Assembly (NCBI RefSeq): GCF_023149135.1
Contig: NZ_JAIWJX010000002.1
Span: 4,290,757 to 4,354,756 of the forward strand
Direction: 5' to 3'
Length of the DNA: 64,000 bases
Origin: Fictibacillus marinisediminis
GTDB lineage: Bacteria > Bacillota > Bacilli > Bacillales > Fictibacillaceae
Positions 18,390 through 26,476 of the stretch are shown here, piece after piece. The notes under the pieces were generated by a model that saw nothing but the letters and a program-made list of their open reading frames with translations, had not been told where the DNA came from and ran no database searches. Both the position numbers and the translations under genes were made by a program. The first letter of the stretch is position 1, and each line of letters opens with the position of its first letter.

Positions 18390-19457
18390 CTATTGCGCTT
18401 TTTCTTTTTTAATCTGTTTGCTTCTCAGCTGTCCGCATGCGGCATCAATATCAGTACCGTGCTCCTGGCGGATTTTGCAGTTGATGCCCCGTTTTTTCAG
18501 TGTATCGTAAAACGTCAGCACAGACTCCTCCTCGCTTCGCTGATATTGGCTGTGTTCGTCTACTGGATTGTACGGAATCAGGTTGACGTAGACCTTTTGC
18601 TTTTTATCTTGGAGCAAATCAGCGAGTTGTTCTGCTTCTTCCTTATGATCATTAACATCTCTTAATAAAATGTACTCAATCGTAATTCTCTTGTTTGTTT
18701 TTTCTAAATAATAATCCAAGGATTCCATTAATTTTTCAATAGGAATCGCACGGTTTATTTTCATGATGCGTGTCCGTAATTCATTATTCGGTGCATGAAG
18801 GGAGATCGCCAAATTCACAGGTAGCTGAGAGTCAGCAAATTCATAAATCTTGTTGGCGAGTCCGCTTGTAGAAACCGTGATATGACGCGCACCAATCGCA
18901 AGTCCTTTATGATTAATCACCACTTTTATGAAATCAATCATATTTTCAAAGTTATCAAATGGCTCTCCAATCCCCATGACAACGATATGGCTCACTTTTT
19001 CATCCTGATTTCTTTGATCAAGATGAAGCTGGACGTTCATGATCTGCTCGACGATCTCACCGCTCGATAAGTCACGGCTTTTGGCCAGTAAACCGCTCGC
19101 ACAGAAACTGCAGCCAATGTTGCAGCCGACCTGGGTCGTCACACAAACAGACAAGCCGTATTTGTGCTTCATTAATACCGTTTCGATCAAATTACCGTCC
19201 CGCAGCTTGAACAAAAACTTGATCGTGCCATCCTCTGATTCCTGCTTCACATGCTGCTGCATCGTCTGGAACTCGAAGCTTTCCGAAAGCATTTCGATGC
19301 ATTCCTTTTTTACATCGCTCATTTCAGAAAAGGAAGTGACTCGTTTTCTATATAGATACTCCCAAACCAGGGATGCTTGATATGGTTTATGGCCCCGTTC
19401 TAATAGCCAGGCAGCCAGCTGTTCAAATGTTAATCCATAGATGGATTCCTTCACCAT
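18390..19457 (-). CDS. rlmN: Radical SAM 23S rRNA adenine methyltransferase, RlmN-like paralogue
   Basis: A 355-residue radical SAM enzyme of the RlmN/Cfr family, which methylates A2503 of 23S rRNA. The cluster-binding motif CNIGCSFC is present. So is the upstream cysteine in [11 protein letters not shown] and the C-terminal catalytic cysteine in [25 protein letters not shown] and HITVSTSGL favour RlmN over Cfr, which reads differently in these blocks. In Bacillus the housekeeping rlmN lies far from oriC near prkC, so this copy could be a second, divergent paralogue or simply the relocated gene. It is a single transcription unit ending in a strong terminator. Confidence 0.82.
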   Translation of the reverse strand: MVKESIYGLTFEQLAAWLLERGHKPYQASLVWEYLYRKRVTSFSEMSDVKKECIEMLSESFEFQTMQQHVKQESEDGTIKFLFKLRDGNLIETVLMKHKYGLSVCVTTQVGCNIGCSFCASGLLAKSRDLSSGEIVEQIMNVQLHLDQRNQDEKVSHIVVMGIGEPFDNFENMIDFIKVVINHKGLAIGARHITVSTSGLANKIYEFADSQLPVNLAISLHAPNNELRTRIMKINRAIPIEKLMESLDYYLEKTNKRITIEYILLRDVNDHKEEAEQLADLLQDKKQKVYVNLIPYNPVDEHSQYQRSEEESVLTFYDTLKKRGINCKIRQEHGTDIDAACGQLRSKQIKKEKAQ

Positions 19458-19623
19458 TTTTTTACCCTCTTTTCAAAACATATAATGAACTGTCTCTGAA
19501 GACAGCATATTTTTTCGTAACCACCTGTTATCTTACCATAAAAAGTCTGGGTATTCAGCGGCGCTGTTTTGTCTTCTTTGGAACATTTTTACCATCCTTT
19601 ATCCTTCTTAATCTTGAAAAGCA

Positions 19624-19995
19624 ATGAAAGACATTCTTGCGTTTCAATCCCAAAATTACGTGCTGCATGATAAAAGCAATGAATTTTATTGGGGAGGTGA
19701 TGGACAGCTTTCGATTAAAACATTTAGGTATGGCCGGGCCCTTTACAAAACGAACCGGCGTTTCTTTGCGGTGGAAGAAGGCCGATATCTTCTTTTAATG
19801 AAGGTGCCTATACGATGGGTATTGAAGAAGAAACTGAGGCGGAGTCTTTCTGTTTATTCTTCAGAAAAGGGCTTGCCGAGGAAGTGCCCTTTTCTTCAGC
19901 TCTCTCCACACAAATCGACTATTTCCGAGGAAATATGACGACAAAAAGCGATCCTCTCTGGAAGGAGGAACAGTTTCAGCAATTGATGGAAACGA
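19624..19995 (+). pseudogene. AraC-type regulator remnant, frameshifted and truncated
   Basis: The N-terminal sensor part of an AraC-like regulator. Frame one runs from ATG at 19624 through FFAVEEGRYLLL; the sequence then continues one frame over as NEGAYTMGIEEETEAESFCLFFRK up to DPLWKEEQFQQLMETI. The break lies at about 19795-19799, where one A seems lost from TTTTAA(A)TGAA. The HTH part is missing: the sequence passes directly into a glyoxalase-like remnant. The AraC identity is inferred from the overall pattern and is moderate. Confidence 0.55.
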
Positions 19996-20269
19996 TTGGG
20001 ATGGCGAGAACATGGCATTCTTTGAGTGCAGCGGCCTTCGTTTCATGCTCAGCCTGCCAGAGAATGAAACATTTGCCCATCCGAGTTCCGTCATCCATTT
20101 CCAAGTGACTCATATTAAGAGCGCTTATGAAGAAATGCTGAAAAAAGGTGCAGCGTTTGTAAGCGAACCTCACCTGACCGCTAAAATGGGACAAACCGAA
20201 ACATGGATGGCTTTCTTTAACGGTACAGAAGGACATACACATGCCTTGATGAGTGAGGCAGAGGTTTAA
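19996..20269 (+). pseudogene. VOC/glyoxalase-family protein, N-terminally truncated remnant
   Basis: The frame reads DWDGENMAFFECSGLRFMLSLPE and continues through SSVIHFQVTHIKSAYEEMLKKGAAFVSEPH to a normal stop. This is the second half of a vicinal oxygen chelate fold protein. The first beta-alpha-beta module is missing and is replaced upstream by AraC remnant sequence. A start at the ATG at 20012 would give an 85-residue product, but it lacks half of the fold and has no good ribosome binding site. A single deletion joining a regulator to its neighbouring VOC gene would explain both remnants. Confidence 0.6.
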
Positions 20270-20344
20270 AAAAGGAGAAGAAAGGATACTAGATCTGTGA
20301 AAGAATCATAAAAGCTATAAATTCAAAGGTTTAATAGAACGAAA

Positions 20345-20375
20345 AAAACCTCAGCAGACAATCTGCTGAGGTTTT
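20345..20375. terminator. Terminator of the gntP-bdhA unit
   Basis: A perfect 14-bp stem AAAACCTCAGCAGA/TCTGCTGAGGTTTT with a 3-base loop, 10 bases past the bdhA stop; it can act in both directions. Confidence 0.85.
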
Positions 20376-20385
20376 ACAATACAAA

Positions 20386-21162
20386 TTATTGTGCAGTATA
20401 GCCGCCATCCATAACGATGGCTTGTCCTGTAATACTTTTTGCCTTGTCGCTTGCAAGGAACATCGCGTAGTCAGCGATCTCACTTACTTCCAATAAACGT
20501 TTTTGCGGAACTAGCGGGTAGATGACTTCTTCAAGAACACTTTCCAAAGAAACGTTTCTTGTTTTCGCTAAATCTTCCATTTGGCCGCGTACGAGAGGCG
20601 TGTCAACATATCCTGGGCAAAGGGCATTTACTGTTACTCCGTGAGTAGCAGACTCTAATGCCGCAACCTTTGTTAGACCGATCACACCATGTTTTGCACT
20701 GTTGTATGCTGCTTTTCCAGCAAACCCAATAAGTCCGTTAATGGAAGCCACGTTGATAATGCGTCCGAACCCCTGCTCTTTCATGATTGGGAATGCATGT
20801 TTAATCGCGATGAATGGAGCAGTCAGCATGATTTTAATCATTAATTCGAATTTAGCAGTCGGGAACTCTTCGATAGGAGACACGTGCTGTAATCCTGCAT
20901 TGTTGATGAGCACATCTACACGGCCGTATTCTTTATGAGCAGCTTCGATCATATTCTTGATGTCTTCTTCACTTGTTACATCTGCTTTAAGTCCGATTGC
21001 TTCATATCCTAGGCCGTTAAGTTCTTCTGCTGCTTTTTTTACGCCTTCAGCATTCAAATCAGTAAGTACCACTTTACTGCCGTTTTCAGCAAACGTTTTT
21101 CCGATTTCAAACCCAATGCCACTTGCAGAACCTGTAATTACAACGACTTTATTTTCTACCAC
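20386..21162 (-). CDS. bdhA: 3-hydroxybutyrate dehydrogenase (SDR family)
   Basis: A short-chain dehydrogenase of 258 residues. Cofactor loop GSASGIGFEIG, NNAGLQHVSPIEEFP, catalytic serine in NVASINGL, and YNSAKHG with the Tyr-x3-Lys pair. NAGLQHVxPIExFP and PxGYVxTPLV are typical of D-3-hydroxybutyrate dehydrogenase, which oxidises 3-hydroxybutyrate to acetoacetate using NAD. It is 15 bases downstream of a GntP-type permease; the same pairing exists in B. subtilis (yxjC...yxjF) without the CoA-transferase genes found there. The pair would import and oxidise 3-hydroxybutyrate. Confidence 0.88.
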   Translation of the reverse strand: MVENKVVVITGSASGIGFEIGKTFAENGSKVVLTDLNAEGVKKAAEELNGLGYEAIGLKADVTSEEDIKNMIEAAHKEYGRVDVLINNAGLQHVSPIEEFPTAKFELMIKIMLTAPFIAIKHAFPIMKEQGFGRIINVASINGLIGFAGKAAYNSAKHGVIGLTKVAALESATHGVTVNALCPGYVDTPLVRGQMEDLAKTRNVSLESVLEEVIYPLVPQKRLLEVSEIADYAMFLASDKAKSITGQAIVMDGGYTAQ

Positions 21163-21177
21163 GTCAATCTCTCCTTT

Positions 21178-22464
21178 TTATATAATCCCTATACTTGCCA
21201 TAATGATGCCGACGATCACAGCGACAGTTGGAATGATTAATCCAACGACAAATACATCTTTGTAACAATCCTTGTGAGACAGCTTTGTTACCGCAAGGAG
21301 AGTCAGCAATGCTCCGTTATGAGGGAGTATTGAAGCACCCGATGCGACGGAAGCCATTCGGTGAAAAGCTTCAGGGCTGATCCCTGTCGACTGGGATAAA
21401 TCATAATACGTTTTTCCTAATGCCTGCAGCGCAATACCCATCCCGCCAGATGCAGAACCCGTAATCATAGCTAGAAGCTGAACGACTAATGATTCTGAAA
21501 CGAGTGGATTGCTTGAGATGCCTAACAGCATATCTGTAATGTGATCAAATTCGGGCACACTCGTTACAACAGCTCCAAATCCAACCGCAGCAGCCGTATT
21601 GATTATCGCCATAACCGATCCTTTTGCGCCTTCATTCATGGATGGAATAAAGGTTTTGTACCTCTTAATGTTGAGAAGAAGAATGACAATAATCCCAGCC
21701 AATAAAGAAGCAATCGGATTTAATTTAACGAAATCAAGTAATATGACAACTACCATAAGTGGAATCAAAGACAATAGCCAGTTTGGCAAATTTTCTGTTC
21801 CTTTTTCCTCATTTTCCTTATCGCCTTCTACTTCTTTAAACATGTCACCGGCTGCTGTCATTCGGTTTTCTCTAAACTTGAGCCAAAAATAGCCTCCAAC
21901 AGCCATGATCAGTGTCGTTACAATTCCAATCATTGAGCCCGCCATCGGAGTGGTTTTAAAGGTATTCATCGGAATTAAGTTTTGAATCTGGGGCGTTCCT
22001 GGAACGGCTGTCATCGTAAAAGTAAAAGCACCCAAAACGATCGTTGGCGCAATAAGCTTTCTGGAGATGTTCGCTTTTTTAAACAATGCAAGCGCAATCG
22101 GATAAATCGCGAACACAACAACGAATAAGCTCACTCCGCCATAAGTTAAAACGGCTGAAGCAACGAGCACACCTAAGATGGCACGTTTTTCACCGATATA
22201 CTTCGTAAACTGAAGAGCAACCGATTTGGCGGCTCCAGTATCCTCCATTAGTTTCCCTAGTACGGCACCTAATAAAAAGATCGGAAACCATTGCTTTGTA
22301 AAATTCACAAAGCCTGTCATATACGTATTGGTATAGGCGTCCAATAGGTTTAATCCGCTTAATAATGCCACAATTCCGGCAACAACGGGCGCAACCCAAA
22401 TGATCGACCAGCCCAGGTAGGCGAAAAACATAAGCAGTGCCAGCCCTATCAAAATACTAATCAA
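21178..22464 (-). CDS. GntP-family permease, probable hydroxybutyrate transporter
   Basis: A 428-residue integral membrane protein with about 12 hydrophobic segments and GntP/CitMHS-like landmarks (PAFTFTMTAVPGTPQIQNLIP-type block near residues 145-165, GSASGGMGIALQALG, SGASILPHNGALLTLL). Context with bdhA suggests uptake of 3-hydroxybutyrate or a related hydroxyacid. Upstream on the minus strand, TTGGGTGAAAGCACGCTT keeps the GG-N10-GC spacing of a sigma-54 promoter but fits the consensus poorly. A palindrome GTAAGC-TT-GCTTAC lies at 22546-22559, about 80 bases before the start, and could be an operator. Nothing else is seen in the 255-base gap before phnA. Confidence 0.8.
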   Translation of the reverse strand: MISILIGLALLMFFAYLGWSIIWVAPVVAGIVALLSGLNLLDAYTNTYMTGFVNFTKQWFPIFLLGAVLGKLMEDTGAAKSVALQFTKYIGEKRAILGVLVASAVLTYGGVSLFVVVFAIYPIALALFKKANISRKLIAPTIVLGAFTFTMTAVPGTPQIQNLIPMNTFKTTPMAGSMIGIVTTLIMAVGGYFWLKFRENRMTAAGDMFKEVEGDKENEEKGTENLPNWLLSLIPLMVVVILLDFVKLNPIASLLAGIIVILLLNIKRYKTFIPSMNEGAKGSVMAIINTAAAVGFGAVVTSVPEFDHITDMLLGISSNPLVSESLVVQLLAMITGSASGGMGIALQALGKTYYDLSQSTGISPEAFHRMASVASGASILPHNGALLTLLAVTKLSHKDCYKDVFVVGLIIPTVAVIVGIIMASIGII

Positions 22465-22674
22465 ACTTTTTCCCCCTTTTGTCTATAAGAAAGCGTGCTT
22501 TCACCCAAAAGCATCCTGTCTACTTGTGAATTTTTTATGAAAATTGTAAGCTTGCTTACCCGAAGAGGAATTTTACTCTTGAATGTTCAATATGTGAAAT
22601 ATATGAAAGTTATAGGTGTCATGCGAAAAAAGAATAGGTGAAAAGTTCTAGAAAACTTACATGAAAAGCAAATA

Positions 22675-22702
22675 AAAAACTCCAGCGCTAGTGCACTGGA
22701 GC
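22675..22702 (-). terminator. Terminator after the PhnA-like gene
   Basis: CTCCAG/CTGGAG stem followed by T6 on the minus strand, 18 bases beyond the stop. Confidence 0.75.
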
Positions 22703-22719
22703 TTCACTCCTTGAACGAT

Positions 22720-23064
22720 TTATATCTTCTTTACAAATTCAGATTTTAACTTCATGGCGCCAAAACCGTCAATTTTGCAATCAATATCGTGGTCACCCTC
22801 GACCAGACGGATGCTTTTAACTTTAGTTCCTATTTTTATAACAGAAGATGTTCCTTTCACTTTAAGGTCTTTAATGACGGATACTGAATCACCATCATTT
22901 AAGACATTTCCATTTGAATCTCTAACAACCTTAATATCTTCATTTAATTCAGCTTCGCTAGTCCACTCATGAGCACATTCCGGACAAACAAAAAGGCTGC
23001 CATCCTCGTAGGTATACTCTGAGCTGCATTTTGGGCAGTTAGGCAATTTAGACAAGACAATCAT
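22720..23064 (-). CDS. PhnA/YjdM-family zinc-ribbon protein
   Basis: A 114-residue protein with an N-terminal zinc ribbon (CPKCSSEY...CPECAHEW) and a small C-terminal beta domain ([24 protein letters not shown]...[13 protein letters not shown]). This is the PhnA/YjdM family, once linked to alkylphosphonate use but with no proven enzymatic role. The ATG at 23064 is very close to its GGAG. A TTG three codons later has better spacing, so the exact start is uncertain. It lies between gntP and the sigma-54 activator gene with its own terminator. Confidence 0.85.
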   Translation of the reverse strand: MIVLSKLPNCPKCSSEYTYEDGSLFVCPECAHEWTSEAELNEDIKVVRDSNGNVLNDGDSVSVIKDLKVKGTSSVIKIGTKVKSIRLVEGDHDIDCKIDGFGAMKLKSEFVKKI

Positions 23065-23116
23065 TTCTCCATTCGTTTTTGTTCATTTTACCATATAAAA
23101 TTTTTTTGAATTTGTT

Positions 23117-24823
23117 TCAATTGATCCCTCTGTTGATCTCCCTATCCCACTTTTTCATTTTTTTCACAAGTGTCGAGTGATCGACTCCTAAATATTCTGC
23201 TGCCTTTCTGATGGAGGGTTTCTTGTGAAGCGCATCCATAATCACTCTTTTTTCAAACTGTCCCATTCTTTGTTTGAAAGTATGAACAGACTCTGAGTTA
23301 CCATGAATACTAAAGTGCGGCGGCAGATCAACCGGTTCAATAGTAAGTGATGGCACCGAAACAATCATGCTCTCCACTAAATTCCTTAATTCTCTCACAT
23401 TCCCCGGCCAATGATAGCTTTGTAAAATTTGTTTGGTTTCGGGTGATACATGCTTTTCGATATTAAATAGTTTACAGAAATAGGTAAAAAAATGATCCAG
23501 TAAGACTTCGATGTCCTCAGGACGCTGGCTCAATGGAGGAATAGCTATTTCTATCACTTGCAGCCGGTAATATAAGTCTTCTCGAAATTTTCCTTTTTCC
23601 ACTAACTCTTTCAAATGTTTATTTGTTGCTGAAATGATTCTAATGTCTAGTTGCTTTACTTTGCTGCTGCCTAATTTTTGAATTTGTTTCTCTTGCAGGA
23701 CACGAAGCAACTTGACTTGCAAAGACAATGGAAGTTCCCCTACTTCATCCAGCAAAACTGTCCCCTTGTCCGCCAGTTCCAGCAGACCGACTTTTCCTTC
23801 CTGCCTTGCTCCGGTAAACGCCCCTTTTTCATAACCAAAAAGCTCAGATTCCAGCAGCTGTTCAGGGATAGCCCCGCAGTTCACTTTAATAAAAGGCATA
23901 TCTTTTCTGTCACTTAATTGGTGAACTAAATTAGCAATAACCTCTTTACCCGCTCCTGAAGGACCAGATAGCAATATACTTGTTGGGTATGAAGCGATTT
24001 GTTTTACTTTTTCTATAATTCCCTTCATTTGAATGCTTTGAAAGACTACCTTTTCATCATTTCCCTCCGTGGAAAAGGTATATCGATTCTGACTCATTTC
24101 AGAAAAGCTTTTTGCCTTCTTCAACTCATTTGTCAGTTCATTTAGCTGAGTAATGTCTCTGACACTGGTTACAACCATTTGAATCTCGCCTGATTCATTG
24201 AAAACGGGAGTTCCCGTGACCATGACATCTTTTTGCTGGCCGATTCGCTGAAGAATCGATCTGCGTTTTTTATCCTGCAGGACAAGGAGTGAGACAGATT
24301 GATCAAAGTAGCCGTGGTTCATCAAATCGCCCATGTGATGACCGATAAGTCTTTCCCTCTTGATTCCTGACATAGCCTCGTAAGCTGAATTCACAATGAG
24401 TGTAATTCCTTCACTATTAACGACATAAATGCCATCCGTAGAAAATTCGATGATTTTTTCCATTTGCTTGAGTAATGAACGATAATGTTCGATTTGAGAA
24501 ATATCCTGTATAACACTCACAGCACCAATGAGCTGATTTTCCTTATATAAGGGAGTTTTATTCACCATACATTGCAACCCTGCTATCGTCATTTTCGCTC
24601 CGAGTGTGCTCTTGCCACTATTAAGAACCTGATGGATTTGTGAATTAGGAACAAAATCACGGATATCTTTGCCCACTAAGTCCTGGTGTTCTTGTTTTAT
24701 TAGTTTTTGTGCTGAGGAATTTATGAATAGAATCCTATTATTATGGTCCACGACAATGACCCCGTTGGACATCGAGGAGAAAACGCTTTCTAAAATTTCT
24801 TTGTTCACAGTAAGTGGTTTCAT
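23117..24823 (-). CDS. Sigma-54-dependent transcriptional activator with two PAS domains
   Basis: A 568-residue enhancer-binding protein. PAS domain 1 is at about 10-115 and PAS 2 at about 120-240. The AAA+ domain (about 265-490) has Walker A GPSGAGKE, the sigma-54 contact loop GAFTGA, Walker B TVLLDEVGELP and the arginine region RFREDLYYRLQV. A short TyrR-like HTH ends the protein (SIRKAAEYLGVDHSTLVKKMKKW). It has no receiver domain, so a small molecule sensed by PAS probably controls it. The start is ATG 24823 after AGGAGG. It is divergent from the dehydrogenase-lactonase operon, whose promoter is of the sigma-54 type, and three matching palindromes lie between them, two just upstream of this gene. 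Confidence 0.93.
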   Translation of the reverse strand: MKPLTVNKEILESVFSSMSNGVIVVDHNNRILFINSSAQKLIKQEHQDLVGKDIRDFVPNSQIHQVLNSGKSTLGAKMTIAGLQCMVNKTPLYKENQLIGAVSVIQDISQIEHYRSLLKQMEKIIEFSTDGIYVVNSEGITLIVNSAYEAMSGIKRERLIGHHMGDLMNHGYFDQSVSLLVLQDKKRRSILQRIGQQKDVMVTGTPVFNESGEIQMVVTSVRDITQLNELTNELKKAKSFSEMSQNRYTFSTEGNDEKVVFQSIQMKGIIEKVKQIASYPTSILLSGPSGAGKEVIANLVHQLSDRKDMPFIKVNCGAIPEQLLESELFGYEKGAFTGARQEGKVGLLELADKGTVLLDEVGELPLSLQVKLLRVLQEKQIQKLGSSKVKQLDIRIISATNKHLKELVEKGKFREDLYYRLQVIEIAIPPLSQRPEDIEVLLDHFFTYFCKLFNIEKHVSPETKQILQSYHWPGNVRELRNLVESMIVSVPSLTIEPVDLPPHFSIHGNSESVHTFKQRMGQFEKRVIMDALHKKPSIRKAAEYLGVDHSTLVKKMKKWDREINRGIN

Positions 24824-24849
24824 CGGAATCTCTGCCTCCTGCAAGAAGC

Positions 24850-24940
24850 GGTGAAAATTATCACCAAACGGTGACGATTTTCACCGTCTTTAGTCTTTGT
24901 TACACCAACAATTCTTTTTATTATGGTGAATTTTATCACC
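24850..24940. promoter_or_regulatory. Three GGTGA-N6-TCACC palindromes: upstream activator sites
   Basis: GGTGAAAATTATCACC (24850-24865), GGTGACGATTTTCACC (24870-24885) and GGTGAATTTTATCACC (24925-24940; extended to TTAT...ATAA on both sides). Sites one and two are exactly 20 bases apart centre to centre and site three is 55 bases further. They lie 55-145 bases upstream of the -24 element of the operon, as expected for an enhancer. The nearest is 27 bases from the activator start codon, suggesting autoregulation. Binding by that activator is inferred. Confidence 0.8.
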
Positions 24941-24992
24941 ATAATTTGCTTTAGACAATGTAAATTCTTATATAAAATAAGCATTTTTACTA

Positions 24993-25010
24993 TTGGCATG
25001 AATCTTGCAT
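24993..25010 (+). promoter_or_regulatory. Sigma-54 (-24/-12) promoter of the ALDH-lactonase-ADH operon
   Basis: TTGGCATGAATCTTGCAT has GG at 24995-24996 and GC at 25007-25008, separated by exactly 10 bases, and differs little from the TTGGCAC-N5-TTGCA consensus. It ends 24 bases before the ATG of the first gene. Confidence 0.85.
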
Positions 25011-25034
25011 TATAAAAAGGCAAGGAGGTTGAGA

Positions 25035-26462
25035 ATGGAAATTAAAGAGTTATTCATTAATGGGAAATGGGAATCAAAAGAAAGAACCTATGCACTGCAC
25101 TCTCCTTATAGCGGGGATGTGATTGCTAACATTAGTATGGCAGATGAGGCAGATGTAAAAAAAGCCATTGAAGGAGCAAAAACAGCCTATGAAACGATGA
25201 AAGTGATGCCTGCCTATAAGCGCTCAGAGATTTTGCTGAATGTTGTCCAACTCCTCCGTGAAAGAAAGGAAGAGTTGGCACGAATTGTTGCACTTGAGGC
25301 CGGTAAGCCCATTCGGACAGCACGTGGCGAAATTGACCGCACCATCGCTACCTATCAATTTGCAGCGGAAGAGGCAAAACGGATCTATGGAGAAACCATT
25401 CCAATGGATGCCGCTCCTGGAGGTGAGAATCGTCTAGGATTTACATGGAGAGAACCATTAGGTGTTGTCGTTGCAATCAGCCCCTTTAATTTTCCGGTTA
25501 ATCTCGTCGCGCATAAACTAGGACCAGCCTTTGCTGCGGGAAATACAGTTGTATTGAAACCGGCTGAACAAACACCTTTAAGCGCGTTATTAATCGCTGA
25601 GATCTTCAAGCAAGCCGGCCTTCCGGATGGAGCTCTTCAAGTGATAACAGGCAGCGGAAGAGAGCTTAGTGACGCTCTTATTACTGATGAAAGAGTTAAA
25701 AAAGTAACCTTCACAGGGAGTGCAGAAGTAGGTAAACTGATTAAATCAAAAGCCGGGTTGAGGAAAGTAACATTAGAACTTGGTTCCAATTCAGGGTTAA
25801 TTGTTGAACCGGATGCCCCGCTGGAAAAAATTGTGCCCCGATGTGTAGAGGGAGCCTTTTCCTTTGCAGGCCAAGTTTGTATTTCACTGCAAAGAATTTA
25901 TGTTCATGATTCCATTTATAATGATTTTTGTAAGCGTTTTATTGAACAGACAAAAAAATTAACAGCCGGCGATCCTCTCGACGAAAAAACCGATATTAGT
26001 GCCATGATTAACCTTAAGGAAACAGAGCGAATTGAGTCGTGGGTCCAGGAAGCTAATGAGCAGGGAGCTGACATTGCACTAGGCGGAAAACGCGACGGCT
26101 CGGTCTTCCCGCCAACCGTACTATTAAATGTTAAAAAAGATATGGCGGTTTCCTGCCAAGAAACATTTGCTCCTGTTGTCTCAATCGTTCCCTACCATGA
26201 GCTGGATGAAGCCATCCATATGGTCAATGATTCTTCGTATGGATTAAATGTGGCTATCTATACCCAAAACATCCTTCATGCAATACATGCGGCCAAAAAG
26301 CTGGAGTCAGGCGGAGTCATTATTAATGATATCCCAACCTTTAGGCTGGATCATATGCCTTATGGCGGAGTAAAGGACAGCGGCTATGGACGTGAAGGAA
26401 TTAAATATGCCGTTGAAGAAATGACAGAATTAAAATTCGTTACCATAAAAACAGCATTTTAA
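25035..26462 (+). CDS. NAD(P)-dependent aldehyde dehydrogenase (succinate-semialdehyde or lactaldehyde type)
   Basis: A 475-residue ALDH-superfamily enzyme. It shows SPFNFPVNLVAHKLGPAFAA, the cofactor loop FTGSAEVGK, the general base glutamate in LELGSNSGL, the catalytic cysteine in FAGQVCISLQR, and the C-terminal PYGGVKDSGYGREG. The glycine in the usual ELGGK motif is replaced (ELGSN), as in several lactaldehyde and succinate-semialdehyde members. The start is the ATG after AAGGAGGTTGAGA. It is the first gene of a three-gene sigma-54 operon. By analogy with blcA/attK it could oxidise succinate semialdehyde to succinate; the substrate is inferred from context. Confidence 0.85.
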   Translation: MEIKELFINGKWESKERTYALHSPYSGDVIANISMADEADVKKAIEGAKTAYETMKVMPAYKRSEILLNVVQLLRERKEELARIVALEAGKPIRTARGEIDRTIATYQFAAEEAKRIYGETIPMDAAPGGENRLGFTWREPLGVVVAISPFNFPVNLVAHKLGPAFAAGNTVVLKPAEQTPLSALLIAEIFKQAGLPDGALQVITGSGRELSDALITDERVKKVTFTGSAEVGKLIKSKAGLRKVTLELGSNSGLIVEPDAPLEKIVPRCVEGAFSFAGQVCISLQRIYVHDSIYNDFCKRFIEQTKKLTAGDPLDEKTDISAMINLKETERIESWVQEANEQGADIALGGKRDGSVFPPTVLLNVKKDMAVSCQETFAPVVSIVPYHELDEAIHMVNDSSYGLNVAIYTQNILHAIHAAKKLESGGVIINDIPTFRLDHMPYGGVKDSGYGREGIKYAVEEMTELKFVTIKTAF

Positions 26463-26476
26463 GGAGGAGAAGTACT

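Noticed and set aside
18390..19457. Cfr-type resistance methyltransferase
   Set aside because: MGIGEPFDN and the surrounding blocks follow RlmN. Cfr reads MGMGEALAN in that place.
22480..22510. Strong sigma-54 promoter for gntP-bdhA
   Set aside because: The GG/GC spacing is right, but most other consensus positions fail and no GGTGA-N6-TCACC site lies nearby. Kept only as a weak hint.
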